From the NCBI GenBank assembly GCA_963814985.1, contig CAWFFV010000029.1:62001-126000 (forward strand): a stretch of DNA of 64,000 nt, given 5' to 3'. The DNA is from CAWFFV01 sp963814985 (lineage in GTDB: Bacteria > Chloroflexota > Ktedonobacteria > Ktedonobacterales > Ktedonobacteraceae). The notes under the pieces are model-generated. The model saw only the letters and a program-made list of their open reading frames with translations, had not been told where the DNA came from and did no database searches. Positions 37,634 to 46,587 of the stretch are shown here, one piece after another (positions within the stretch are counted from its first letter, which is position 1; each line of letters starts with the position of its first letter). The translations under genes and the position numbers were made by a program.

Positions 37634-39042
37634 CCCTGTATTATCGGCTTAGCTTCCCTGTCCTGCTCTTCAGCCAGTCCATCAAAAGCAGGCCATAAAT
37701 AGTTAAAGCTCCGCCTTACTGACCCGGTTAGCACGAGCAAACGCCCACACCGTACCTCTAGCACATCATGGCAGAGGTGGAAGAAGAGGGCTTCCATACT
37801 TTGCTCCGTCTTCTGTAAATCGGTATTTAACCAATGGCGCAAATTTGTATTGCGCAGGAAAGGTCCCAGCAAAGCAATATAGCGATCATGTGCAGTATAG
37901 TTGCTCCAGGTAAACAATGCATAAGCTACGGTGGCCAGGGAGGTAATCAGCAATAAGCCACTCAGGTTGTTGCTATGAGTGAGAGCAACCAGCAGTGCAA
38001 TAAATAGAGCAACGGCAGTAGCAACAATCACAATACCACGCCATTGCTCAAAAAAGCCCCGACGTGCCAGTGGACGCTCAATCAGGATACCATGCCGTAC
38101 AATAGAGTAACCAATAATGAGAATGATAAGGGCGACAGAACCATCGGCAAATATATCCAGAGGCACCAGATTAGGGGGAATTGTATTGAGTGTGGTCGGC
38201 ACAAATACATGAGTGCCATGTTGTACAGTAAGCCAATTAACCATTGACCATACACTCAGGACACCCAGGCTTGTGGTTAACCCGACCATTAAGAGTGCGG
38301 CGAATAATAATCTTGGCCTTGCCAGATGCCAGGAGAGAATGGGTTCTTCAAGCATTTCAACATTGGTGTGGTCATCCCAAAAAGCATCCTCAAAACGTTG
38401 CCGTAAGGATGTTTTCTCCTTGTGACCGGTGCAGGCTTCCCATAGGATACGCAAGACACGCACTACACGGCCTAACGTAAACCAGGGTCCAATCGCACAG
38501 AATGTGACATAAAACAAAAAGAGTACAGGGAGCCAGACCAGCGGAGATAGCCATCCCACATGTAGATCAACCAGGCTATTGCTATAGGCTAGAAGGCGCA
38601 GTGTCCCGGTAAAAGTGAATGTTGCTCGATTAAGGATCAACAACACCAATACGCTACAACCTAAGAGAGCACTACAAACTAAGAGCCATGGGCGACGATG
38701 CCGCCAGCGCTCATTGATGAGTGCTGCATAATGTAGTCCAATAATGAACCAGATGTATGGCACACCTAACGCGGGCAGCCAGATCAGATGCCACAAGAAA
38801 TCTGACGAGACCAGGTCCGATGTTTGTGCAAGGGGGTTAGAGATAAGTAACGCATGAATAAAGAAAAACAAAGCCGAGAGACAAAGACCAATGACTCCTA
38901 CACAGACCATCAAACTACGTCGATTACCATTCAACCAGACAGTGAACGCTAACCAGAGAAATGCTACAAGATTAAAAATAGAGAGTGCAAGTGCGATGGT
39001 TTGCAAAAGATGGGTAGGTTCCAGTAAGTTGCTAAACGACAT
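37630..39042 (-). CDS. Membrane sensor part of the histidine kinase
   Basis: 470 residues from ATG 39042, one base behind the response-regulator stop. Nine or ten hydrophobic segments in two groups: seven in the first ~300 residues, with a cytoplasmic loop rich in charged residues (GHKEKTSLRQRFEDAFWDDH), then four more. The last ~100 residues are a GAF-like start (HLCHDVLEVRCGRLLVLTG) that ends abruptly at KPIIQG. The missing half of the GAF domain is at the N-terminus of the next ORF. It resembles 7TM-sensor kinases of Actinobacteria and Chloroflexota. Ligand unknown. Confidence 0.7.
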   Translation of the reverse strand: MSFSNLLEPTHLLQTIALALSIFNLVAFLWLAFTVWLNGNRRSLMVCVGVIGLCLSALFFFIHALLISNPLAQTSDLVSSDFLWHLIWLPALGVPYIWFIIGLHYAALINERWRHRRPWLLVCSALLGCSVLVLLILNRATFTFTGTLRLLAYSNSLVDLHVGWLSPLVWLPVLFLFYVTFCAIGPWFTLGRVVRVLRILWEACTGHKEKTSLRQRFEDAFWDDHTNVEMLEEPILSWHLARPRLLFAALLMVGLTTSLGVLSVWSMVNWLTVQHGTHVFVPTTLNTIPPNLVPLDIFADGSVALIILIIGYSIVRHGILIERPLARRGFFEQWRGIVIVATAVALFIALLVALTHSNNLSGLLLITSLATVAYALFTWSNYTAHDRYIALLGPFLRNTNLRHWLNTDLQKTEQSMEALFFHLCHDVLEVRCGRLLVLTGSVRRSFNYLWPAFDGLAEEQDREAKPIIQG

Positions 39043-39043
39043 A

Positions 39044-39811
39044 TCATTCTTCTTTGTAGAGGGGAACCCACTCACCCCGTCGATCCTGTACTAAAGCAAT
39101 ACCATTTTCATCCCACATGATCATACGATTGAGGATATAGATCAGGGTTGCCCTTGCCCGCGCGACTTTATCATCGACTGCATTTTCACTTAGTCCCCAG
39201 GAGGCATAGATACGTCCATTAGTCCGGCTAACAGCACGTTTATCATGTAGATTCAGGCAAGTTGCGATCTGCTCGTTGGTCATCCCTTGTGCCATTAGCT
39301 CGACAACTCGCAACTCGTTTGGTTCTAAAAGAGCGCGTGGGGATTGCTCATCGAGATCACGTACCTCTTGTACCCGGTCTTCAATTTCAGGATCAACGAG
39401 GCTGCGACCACTTACAGCATCACGTAAAAGAGGAACGAGCATACTTGGTAGCAGGTAGTTACTTTTGCGTACGTAGGCATAGTGCGTGAGAATGCCTGAG
39501 GCACGGAACTCCCGGTAATATTCATCATCATCCTGGATAGAGTAGAAGACAACAGGCATTCTCGGACGCTCCCGACGAATAGCAATTGCTGCCCCAACAC
39601 CACTTATGGCAGTGCGACCCACCTGTGGGTCTTGTAATTGCACATCCATCAGAATGACATCCATATCCAGATCCAACGCACGAGCCAGAGCCTCACGTCC
39701 GGTAGCCGCCTCGCCAACAACCTGTATTGTCCCTGTTGCTTCCAGACCTTCACGTAAAGCTTTGCGCAAAGGTCCATGATCATCCACAAGCAATAATTTT
39801 ATTGTTGCCAT
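39044..39811 (-). CDS. NarL/FixJ-type response regulator
   Basis: 255 residues from ATG 39811. Receiver domain: LLLVDDHGPLRKAL with the acidic pocket, DVILMDVQLQDP with the phospho-acceptor Asp, and a long insert before VVFYSIQDDDEYY. C-terminal LuxR-like HTH: NELRVVELMAQGMTNEQIATCLNLHDKRAVSRT (landmark MAQGMTNEQIATCL). First gene of a three-ORF operon with the membrane sensor and the kinase; the order regulator-sensor-kinase is less common than the reverse. Confidence 0.88.
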   Translation of the reverse strand: MATIKLLLVDDHGPLRKALREGLEATGTIQVVGEAATGREALARALDLDMDVILMDVQLQDPQVGRTAISGVGAAIAIRRERPRMPVVFYSIQDDDEYYREFRASGILTHYAYVRKSNYLLPSMLVPLLRDAVSGRSLVDPEIEDRVQEVRDLDEQSPRALLEPNELRVVELMAQGMTNEQIATCLNLHDKRAVSRTNGRIYASWGLSENAVDDKVARARATLIYILNRMIMWDENGIALVQDRRGEWVPLYKEE

Positions 39812-39965
39812 ATCTTTCTTGTTTAGACCTCTTTTCCTAACCTTCAGGTAAACAGAGTATACCAATTTTTAGGAAATGTATATAGTTTCCGAGACAGCCA
39901 AAAATAGCACACAGAAGGTAACTACTCAGGTTTCTTGTTCTGATTCCTCAGCGCCTACGGCGCTT

Positions 39966-40058
39966 CGCAGCTTGTTTAGTGTGGATTTTGTTGCCCATAG
40001 CAGAGGTTGCGGCGCAACCTCTGCTATGGGCAACAAAATCCACACTAAACAAGCTGCG
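39966..40058. repeat. Giant perfect hairpin (45-bp stem, 3-nt loop)
   Basis: Bases 39966-40010 are the exact reverse complement of 40014-40058, with loop GGC. It lies about 155 bp upstream of the response-regulator start and 170 bp behind the SGNH gene. The stem is mixed in composition and has no coding sense. It is unrelated in sequence to the 36-bp hairpin at 24021. Confidence 0.75.
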
Positions 40059-40104
40059 TAAGCCACCGCTGGTGGCGAGCAGACCGGAATAGTTACCACA
40101 AAAA

Positions 40105-40165
40105 AGCATAGTGCGGATTGACAGGACCCTTGCTTTATTGGTCACAAGTCAATCCGCGCTATGCT
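40105..40165. repeat. Imperfect 18-bp inverted repeat
   Basis: AGCATAGTGCGGATTGAC (40105-40122) pairs with 40148-40165 with one mismatch, 25-nt loop. The right arm with its CACAAG prefix is partly repeated at about 40190-40207. Confidence 0.5.
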
Positions 40166-40229
40166 CTTGTCTCAGATGGTTAAAAGTTGGCCACAAGTCA
40201 ATTCGCACGCAGGCTAAGGGGGCTGGCTA

Positions 40230-41087
40230 TTAGTATCCAGCGGTCCTCTCAAAAGCTTGCGCAATGATGCTGTAGCCTTTGTCTTGAGAGTGAATATCCT
40301 TGAAGATGCTGCACATCCAGGTAAAAGAACAGATGTTTGAGTTAGGCGTTGCCGTTCCACCGAAGGGAGTAAAGACATCCACAAGATGCCCAAAGCCTTG
40401 CGCATCATTGGCAATATGCTGGTTAAGCGTTTGAGCAAACTGCACCGATGTAGGACAGATGTTTTGAAATGGATCATACATGTTCATTACTAGGATATCA
40501 CCTGTCACTGTGCCATTCACCGTGAGGGCCGCTTGTAATCGAGGTAAGATGATCCGGGTCAGGTTAGTATCAAGCGTGGCAAGGTCAGTCTTAAATTGAT
40601 CAAGATTGAGTGCACACGTCTTAGTGTTAATGTCCCCTATTATGTCATTGGCCCCAATATCCAATGTCACCGGGCTGACCTGTCCTTTATGGTCATTGAT
40701 GTATTGCACGGCAGCATTTAGCTGTGAGCCAATATAAGGAAACTTGCGTAGAAATGGATAAGGACATTGGCCATTAATCATCGTAATGCTGGTCTCACCA
40801 GGACAACCCAGGTTTGCTCTGGACTGGACTCCATGATGTTGCAGGTCGGTGAAAAAGTAATTGGCATAGCCCTCATCAAAATTTAAGTCAGGCTGAAAAC
40901 CAAATGCAAGAGAGTCACCCACAGCCAGGTAATTTTTTTTCGGGCCAACTATATGGAGTGTGTTACCAGGAGCGGCGGCAAACACAGCGGAGCCGACAGT
41001 ACCAATCATAGAAAATGCGAGAACGAGGATTAGAATAGTGCGCTTGTAGGGAACAATCTGGCTGGCACTCACAACTTTTTTCAGCAT
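40230..41087 (-). CDS. Secreted SGNH/GDSL hydrolase
   Basis: 285 residues, ATG 41087 with GGGAGGA upstream. A Sec signal peptide ends near VGSAVFAAA. The nucleophile is in YLAVGDSLAFG, the Gly block in NLGCPGETS, the Asn block in LDIGANDI, and the C-terminal block is FKDIHSQDKGYSIIAQAF with the catalytic His. A secreted esterase/lipase or acyl-hydrolase; substrate unknown. Two Cys pairs suggest disulfides. Confidence 0.88.
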   Translation of the reverse strand: MLKKVVSASQIVPYKRTILILVLAFSMIGTVGSAVFAAAPGNTLHIVGPKKNYLAVGDSLAFGFQPDLNFDEGYANYFFTDLQHHGVQSRANLGCPGETSITMINGQCPYPFLRKFPYIGSQLNAAVQYINDHKGQVSPVTLDIGANDIIGDINTKTCALNLDQFKTDLATLDTNLTRIILPRLQAALTVNGTVTGDILVMNMYDPFQNICPTSVQFAQTLNQHIANDAQGFGHLVDVFTPFGGTATPNSNICSFTWMCSIFKDIHSQDKGYSIIAQAFERTAGY

Positions 41088-41429
41088 GAGCGATCCTCCC
41101 GTTGTAGGAACATCCCACTTTCGTGTAATTCTTCAACAGATGCTGTTAATGCAGCCTTAACAGCCAGGACAGAGAATAGCACCATACACAAATTATAATC
41201 TGAAGTATATCAAAAAGCAAGCGATGAGTATCAATATTACAAAAAATGTCTAAATAGGGTGATACAAACCAAAGATCTTTAACCGGCACATATTGGGTCA
41301 ATATTTCCACTGTCCTGCACGGTGTGATATATTTGAAGGAGAACCACGTATGCGATAGCAGTAACCCATTTTTACTCAGGGTGTGATGCCTTGATGCATC
41401 ATGCCACTCTGCTCTACAGGTGAGTGTAC
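41088..41429. other. Divergent intergenic region, SGNH / GH57
   Basis: About 340 bp that must hold the promoters of both divergent genes. The 96-codon open frame on the minus strand here has no protein-like features. Nothing else recognised. Confidence 0.35.
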
Positions 41430-43645
41430 ATGACAAGAGGGCGCATTAGCAGTATTCACCTCGGACTACTGCTTCATAACCACCAGCCAGTTGGTAATTT
41501 TCCATGGGTCTTTCAGCAGGTCTACGAGGAAGCCTACTTACCCATGATCGAGGCATTGGAACGGCATCCCGGAGTACGCCTCTCGCTCCACTACACTGGC
41601 TCTCTGCTCGATTGGCTGGGGCAGGCCCAGCCGGAGTTTCTACAACGTGTGGCAGCCTTAACGCAACGCAAGCAAATCGAGATAGTTAGTGGTGGCTACT
41701 ATGAACCGATCCTTCCTTCGATCCCTGATATCGATAAGGTAGGACAGATACGTCGTCTGACTGGGCGCATCCAGCACGATTTTGGTGTAAAGCCAACAGG
41801 GATGTGGATTGCAGAACGGGTATGGGAGCCGGGACTCCCACATCTGCTCAGAAAGGCCGAGATTGAGTGGACTGTTCTCGACGATGTGCATTTCAAAAAT
41901 GTCGGGTTAGAAGATAACGATCTTTATGGCTACTATGCGACAGAAGACCAGAGTAGCGTCTTGAAGGTATATGCCACGAGTAAGTCTCTACGCTACACTA
42001 TTCCCTGGAGACCTGTTAGTGAGACGATTGAAACTATGCGTTCACTGGCAACCCTTGAGGGCACTCGCATTGTGGTCATGGGTGACGATGGTGAGAAGTT
42101 TGGAAGTTGGCCCGATACAGGCGCATACTGTTGGGGATCTCATGGGCAGGCGGGTTGGATTGAGGAGTTCTTCACGGCCCTTGAGCAAAATAGCGAATGG
42201 TTGCATATGACTCCTCTGGGTGAGTATGCGGCGACCCATCCAGCCCTGGGGCGCATTTATATTCCTACCTCCTCATATATCGAGATGACCGAGTGGGCAC
42301 TCCCTCCCAAGAAATCATACACTTTTGGCAAAATCTTACACCAGTTGGAGCACGATAAACAGGACGATATTCTCCAATTTATGCGTGGTGGCTTCTGGCG
42401 TAACTTCCTGGTGCGTTATCCAGAAGTTAACAACCAGCACAAAAAAATGCTGCGAGTTCACGGCCATGTTTATGATGCAGGGGCGACAGAGGAAACCGGA
42501 CAGGTCCACTTATGGAAAGCACAGGCCAATGATACTTACTGGCATGGCCTCTTTGGTGGTATCTATATGTGCCATGTGCGCTCCGCTATTTATCATCATC
42601 TCATCAAGGCAGAAAACGCAGCTGACCGTGTTCGTTACGGTGATGATCACTGGCAACGACTATGAGTATACCGATTTTGATCGTGATACGCATAACGAAC
42701 TCATTATTGAGAGTGATCAACAAAACCTGTATATTGATCCGGAGCATGGTGGCACGCTCTTTGAGTGGGATCTCCGTCGTAGTAATCATAATCTTATGAG
42801 CGTGATGACACGTCGTGAGGAGAGCTATCACCAGACCTTGCGCGAATATGAGCAAGATCGCCGCCGTCATGCACACCATATCACTCCAACATCCGGACAG
42901 GATGCAGAACGAACCAGGTTCGCCACATACGACCGTTCGTACCAAAGAGCATGATCTTGATCAGCTTCTGGTCGTGGATCGTTACCGTCGCAATAGCCTG
43001 ATTGACCATTTCCTGCCTCCGGGTCTGCCATTGACAGATTTTGCACGGGTCCGTTTTGAGGAGTTAGGAAATTTTGTGCAACTCCCCTATGAAACGAAGG
43101 TGGAACACGGTGATAGTGGTATTACCGTTACGATGACACGCACCGGACAGGTGCGACGCCCTGGAGCCATGAGTCCACTTCCCGTTCATCTCAGCAAAAC
43201 GCTATTTCTTCCTATTGGGGAAGAGAAACTGCTCGTCCGCTATAGCATTGAAAATCAGGGACAATCGCGTCTGCAAACACACTTTGCGACCGAGTGGAAT
43301 TTCAACCTGCTTGGTGGCGGTGGGAATGATCAGGCTTATTACCATATTCACAGCAATGGGATAACGAAGGACAACTTTGACAGCGTCGGTGAAGTTTCTC
43401 AGGTACGTGAAGTTCACATCGGAAACTTCTGGCTGCAACAGGATATGGGTTTCTCGTTGAGCAAGGCTGCAACACTCTGGCGTTTCTCTATTGACACTGT
43501 GACGGGTTCGGAGGCAGGCTTCGAGCGCACTCATCAGGGTAGTTGTCTCACCTTTGTATGGCCCTTGTTGCTAGAGGCAGGACGTACATGGAGCGTGGAA
43601 ATCGTCTGTACCGGGAGTCAGGGAGTGAACCATAGTGAACCATAA
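41430..43645 (+). CDS. GH57 alpha-amylase/4-alpha-glucanotransferase (frame-disrupted twice)
   Basis: A ~735-residue glycoside hydrolase of family 57 across three frames. Catalytic domain: IHLGLLLHNHQPVGNF, LSLHYTGSLLDWL, MWIAERVWEPGLP with the nucleophile Glu, and VMGDDGEKFGSWP with the acid/base Asp. The first frame stops at 42665. The second gives YEYTDFDRDTHNEL, LYIDPEHGGTLFEWDLRRS (a DUF1926-type beta domain) and stops at 42954. The third continues LDQLLVVDRYRRNSLIDHFL, FNLLGGGGNDQAYYH, to 43645. Breaks are near 42650-42662 and 42890-42930. It acts on alpha-glucans such as glycogen or maltodextrin. No signal peptide, so intracellular. ATG 41430 follows AGGTGAG. Confidence 0.88.
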
Positions 43646-43683
43646 TAAAACGTGCTTGCCCAGCGAACATGTGTAGAGATCAG

Positions 43684-43718
43684 TACTGTGGAGATTCATC
43701 GATCGAGTCTCCACAGTA
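43684..43718 (+). terminator. Hairpin behind the GH57 gene
   Basis: TACTGTGGAGA (43684-43694) and TCTCCACAGTA (43708-43718) form a perfect 11-bp stem with a 13-nt loop, 36 bp behind the GH57 stop. No strong U-tract follows. Confidence 0.5.
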
Positions 43719-43765
43719 GTTGGCGTGCTTCATCATCATATAAACCGGTGAAAGGTCTTGCAACG

Positions 43766-44485
43766 ATGAAACGGGTATTGGTGCTCCAACATATCTGGGA
43801 AAACTCCATAGGCTCCTTAGGTGATATTTTGCAGAAACATGCTATTGCCTATGATGTCATCAATGTTGAAACCGATCCTCTTCCCGCTCCAGATGAATAT
43901 GATGCCATCATTGCCCTTGGTGGTCCACAACATGCTTATGATGATGATAAGCACCCATACTTTGTACAAGAGAAAGTCCTGTTGCACAAGGTCATTGGCC
44001 AGGATATTCCCTATCTTGGCATTTGTCTGGGTGCTCAACTGCTGGCAATAGTGCTTGGAGCTTCGGTAAAACAACACACCATCACTGAAATTGGTTTCTT
44101 TGATGTCCAATTTACCGAGATGGGTAAAGCCGATCCACTTTACGCGGGTTTACCAGGCCATCAAAAAGTTTTCCACTGGCATGAAGATATCTTTGATCTT
44201 CCCCAGGGAGCCATACTTCTTGCTACCAGTGAAAATACGGCTAATCAGGCTTTTCGCTATGGTAGAGCTTATGGAATACAATATCATATCGAACTTAGCC
44301 CGCAGATGCTTGATATCTGGCTCTACTATCCCGCCTTCAAACAAGACATGATCAACAGCATTGGACTTGATGCATACCATACCATTGAGCAGACACGACC
44401 AATACAGTACTTGACATATCACAAACACACATGGCTTCTATTTGAGAACTTCCTCAGGATTAATAAACTGATCTGTAGTGAATAG
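43766..44485 (+). CDS. Class I glutamine amidotransferase-like protein
   Basis: 239 residues from ATG 43766 (AAAGG upstream; the frame is open upstream of it without family support). GATase1 fold with catalytic Cys in YLGICLGAQLLA, oxyanion loop IIALGGPQHAY, and the His/Glu pair in QYHIELSP. It resembles stand-alone GuaA/YfeJ-like amidotransferases that act on small metabolites or gamma-glutamyl conjugates. The synthase partner, if any, is not next to it. Confidence 0.85.
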   Translation: MKRVLVLQHIWENSIGSLGDILQKHAIAYDVINVETDPLPAPDEYDAIIALGGPQHAYDDDKHPYFVQEKVLLHKVIGQDIPYLGICLGAQLLAIVLGASVKQHTITEIGFFDVQFTEMGKADPLYAGLPGHQKVFHWHEDIFDLPQGAILLATSENTANQAFRYGRAYGIQYHIELSPQMLDIWLYYPAFKQDMINSIGLDAYHTIEQTRPIQYLTYHKHTWLLFENFLRINKLICSE

Positions 44486-44776
44486 AGCAAAACTCTTTCC
44501 TTTTCATCCTCCTTTCTGCTATACTTGCACTCATAGCCTATTCTATTCAGCCATCGGGTTTGCTCGTCCTACCGATTTATCGTGTTTATGAGACTCTTCT
44601 TAAGTGAGTTGTGAGTGATGAGACAGAAACAGCATTTGGTCGTAAATATCTTAGCGTGGTCCCTTGACTCACCAGAGCAATATATCAGTAAATAGTATGC
44701 ATATGCTGTCTCCCATTTCTGGGAAACAGGCATAAAATCTCTTGAAACATTTTGCGAAAGGCAGCATTCGACAAAG
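44486..44776. other. Non-coding spacer before the phosphatase gene
   Basis: About 290 bp, same-strand genes on both sides. No gene, RNA or clear terminator recognised. Confidence 0.35.
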
Positions 44777-45712
44777 ATGCCGCAACACAGAAATAGCCGA
44801 CATTCCCATACTGCCACACATAATTATGTTCCTGAATTATCTCCATTCATCATTGCGCGGCGTACTATCGCTTGCGAACGGCATCCTCATCGGAACGAGG
44901 ATAGTATTCTCGTTGATGAACTGAGTGGACTGGTGGCGGTTTTTGATGGTGTGGGGGGTAGTGCCGCAGGAGAAATTGCTTCACAAACGGCTACACATGC
45001 CACCCGCCTGGGATGGAGACGCATCCTAAAACAACTACAAAAGGGGCGCAAGGTACCAACTTTCCTTGAAAATTGCGACAACCTCGATCTTTGTCGTGTC
45101 CTTCAGATGCTTATCCAGGAGGCTGATGAACAAGTGCGCACACAGGGAGCAGCACGAGCAGGAACCGATGATCTGGCAACGACAGTTGTATTAGCAGCCT
45201 TCTGTCGAGAAACAGAGTCAAGAGGCTATAGACTGGTCTATGCTCATGTTGGTGACAGTCGTATCTATCTACTACGTGAACATGAACCACTCAAACGGCT
45301 GACAAATGACGATGGGTTGCTAGCCAAACTCATCGAGAATCAGGTCATTAGTGATAAAGATGCCTGGCGTATTGATCAGGCCATGTATACTGATGAGTTG
45401 TCTGATACTGAGTTTAGTTACTTCCGGCTCCGTGGTGGTATTACACAGGCATTAGGTGGACCAACGCCTCCACTTATCCATACCAACCAGACGACGGTCT
45501 ACCCTGGCGACCGTATACTCCTTTGCACAGACGGCATTCACGATAACCTCACAGAAGCAGAAATCGAAGACATCTTAAGAAACAGCCCTCGCACTGCTAC
45601 CGCGCGAATCCTCGTTGAGCGTTCCATAGAGCGTTCACATCAGGAGCGTAGCATAACGGTACGTGCCAAACCAGATGATATGAGCGCTATTGTGATGGCA
45701 TGCCGATTTTGA
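44777..45712 (+). CDS. PP2C-type serine/threonine phosphatase
   Basis: Metal-dependent protein phosphatase, 311 residues. Motifs: NEDSILVDE, VAVFDGVGGSAAGE (metal Asp), GTDDLATTVV, YAHVGDSRIYLLR, RILLCTDGIHDNLTEAEI, and PDDMSAIVMA. Start ATG 44777 is the first in frame; the first ~25 residues (His/Ser-rich) are not conserved-looking and a later start is possible. It has no transmembrane or kinase partner domain and could reverse Hanks-type kinase action. Confidence 0.88.
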   Translation: MPQHRNSRHSHTATHNYVPELSPFIIARRTIACERHPHRNEDSILVDELSGLVAVFDGVGGSAAGEIASQTATHATRLGWRRILKQLQKGRKVPTFLENCDNLDLCRVLQMLIQEADEQVRTQGAARAGTDDLATTVVLAAFCRETESRGYRLVYAHVGDSRIYLLREHEPLKRLTNDDGLLAKLIENQVISDKDAWRIDQAMYTDELSDTEFSYFRLRGGITQALGGPTPPLIHTNQTTVYPGDRILLCTDGIHDNLTEAEIEDILRNSPRTATARILVERSIERSHQERSITVRAKPDDMSAIVMACRF

Positions 45713-45718
45713 ATAGTG

Positions 45719-45739
45719 TGGGAGCTTGAAGAACTCCCA
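45719..45739 (+). terminator. Short hairpin behind the phosphatase gene
   Basis: TGGGAG (45719-45724) and CTCCCA (45734-45739) form a short stem 7 bp behind the stop codon, followed by an A-rich stretch rather than a U-tract. Confidence 0.35.
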
Positions 45740-45851
45740 AAAGTACTAAAGTATTCCAGGATACGCATCATTACAATTTTAGTGTGTTAATCTCCTAGAG
45801 GAGTAAATTTTCACTTAAAAATTGTCGTATCAGGGCAGGGAGTGTAATACA

Positions 45852-46547
45852 GTGCTGGGTAGAAAAACATGGTTGCTAGTCGTATTGCTTGGAATACTAC
45901 TATTTAGTGCATGTGGCTCACAACAAAGCAGTTCAGGTAAATTGGTGCAAATTCAGCGCGATGAGAGAACAAATATCGAACACCGACCGCCTGCCATATC
46001 CCAGTTTCTACTCCAGCAGCACATCACAGCGCCAACATCTACTACTACTGCTCCACCGGCAGCACCACCTACCAATATTCCTGGAACAGGGACAGGGGCG
46101 GCTCCTTATGGGCCTCCACCCCCCTTAACAGCGGAGGAAACTCAGCTCACTCAGCAACTTTTTGCTATCATTAACAGTGATCGAGCGGCCCGTGGACTTT
46201 TCCCCTACACCTGGAATCCAGTCCTGGCGGGTGGCGCTCGCCTCCATAGTTGGAATATGTTCCATTGTGGCTTTAGTCACACCTGTCCTGATGGGCGATC
46301 ACAGTGCCAACGTATTGCCGATGAAGGGTTTGCAGGCTATAGCGATTGTGGAGAGAACATTGCCTATGCAGGCCCCTATCCCACCCCCTACGATGGCATG
46401 CATAACATCCAGGAAAGCATGGTCAATGAGCCACCAACTGGATGGCACCGCATTCACTTGCTCAGTACAACGCTTCACAAAGTTGGTGCTGGTATCTACG
46501 TTGATCCTTCGGGCTACATCTGGTTTACCGAAGATTTGGTAAGCTGA
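45852..46547 (+). CDS. CAP-domain (SCP-like) lipoprotein
   Basis: GTG 45852 (AGGGAG upstream) gives a 231-residue lipoprotein precursor: RKTWLLVVLLGILLFSACGS, with lipobox LFSAC and the lipidated Cys near residue 21. A Pro/Thr-rich linker spans about 60-95. The CAP domain starts at EETQLTQQLFAIINSDRAARGL and shows FPYTWNPVLAGGARLHS, CGFSHTCPDG and GENIAYAG. Extra Cys residues may form disulfides. Extracellular; CAP proteins of bacteria are of unclear function. A TTG ten codons upstream is a weaker start. Confidence 0.85.
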   Translation: MLGRKTWLLVVLLGILLFSACGSQQSSSGKLVQIQRDERTNIEHRPPAISQFLLQQHITAPTSTTTAPPAAPPTNIPGTGTGAAPYGPPPPLTAEETQLTQQLFAIINSDRAARGLFPYTWNPVLAGGARLHSWNMFHCGFSHTCPDGRSQCQRIADEGFAGYSDCGENIAYAGPYPTPYDGMHNIQESMVNEPPTGWHRIHLLSTTLHKVGAGIYVDPSGYIWFTEDLVS

Positions 46548-46552
46548 GGGAG

Positions 46553-46574
46553 AATTTCAAATAGCTTTGAAATT
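46553..46574. terminator. Two-way terminator hairpin
   Basis: AATTTCAAA (46553-46561) and TTTGAAATT (46566-46574) form a perfect 9-bp stem with loop TAGC, in the 40-bp gap between two convergent genes. Confidence 0.6.
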
Positions 46575-46587
46575 TGACTGTAAAAAC

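Larger units (their letters stand above)
39812..40229. other. Palindrome-rich spacer between SGNH gene and response regulator
   Basis: About 420 bp between two minus-strand genes. It carries the giant hairpin at 39966-40058, small flanking hairpins (AGCGCC..GGCGCT at about 39950-39964, GCCACC..GGTGGC at about 40062-40076), the imperfect inverted repeat at 40105-40165, and a partial direct repeat of its right arm (CACAAGTCAAT at 40143 and 40192). No protein gene is likely. Confidence 0.55.

Noticed and set aside
41146..41436. 96-codon minus-strand frame in the SGNH/GH57 spacer
   Set aside because: No ribosome binding site, unusual composition and no family resemblance.
43652..43765. N-terminal extension of the amidotransferase from 43652
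   Set aside because: It would run through the terminator-like hairpin at 43684-43718 and adds residues without any GATase pattern.
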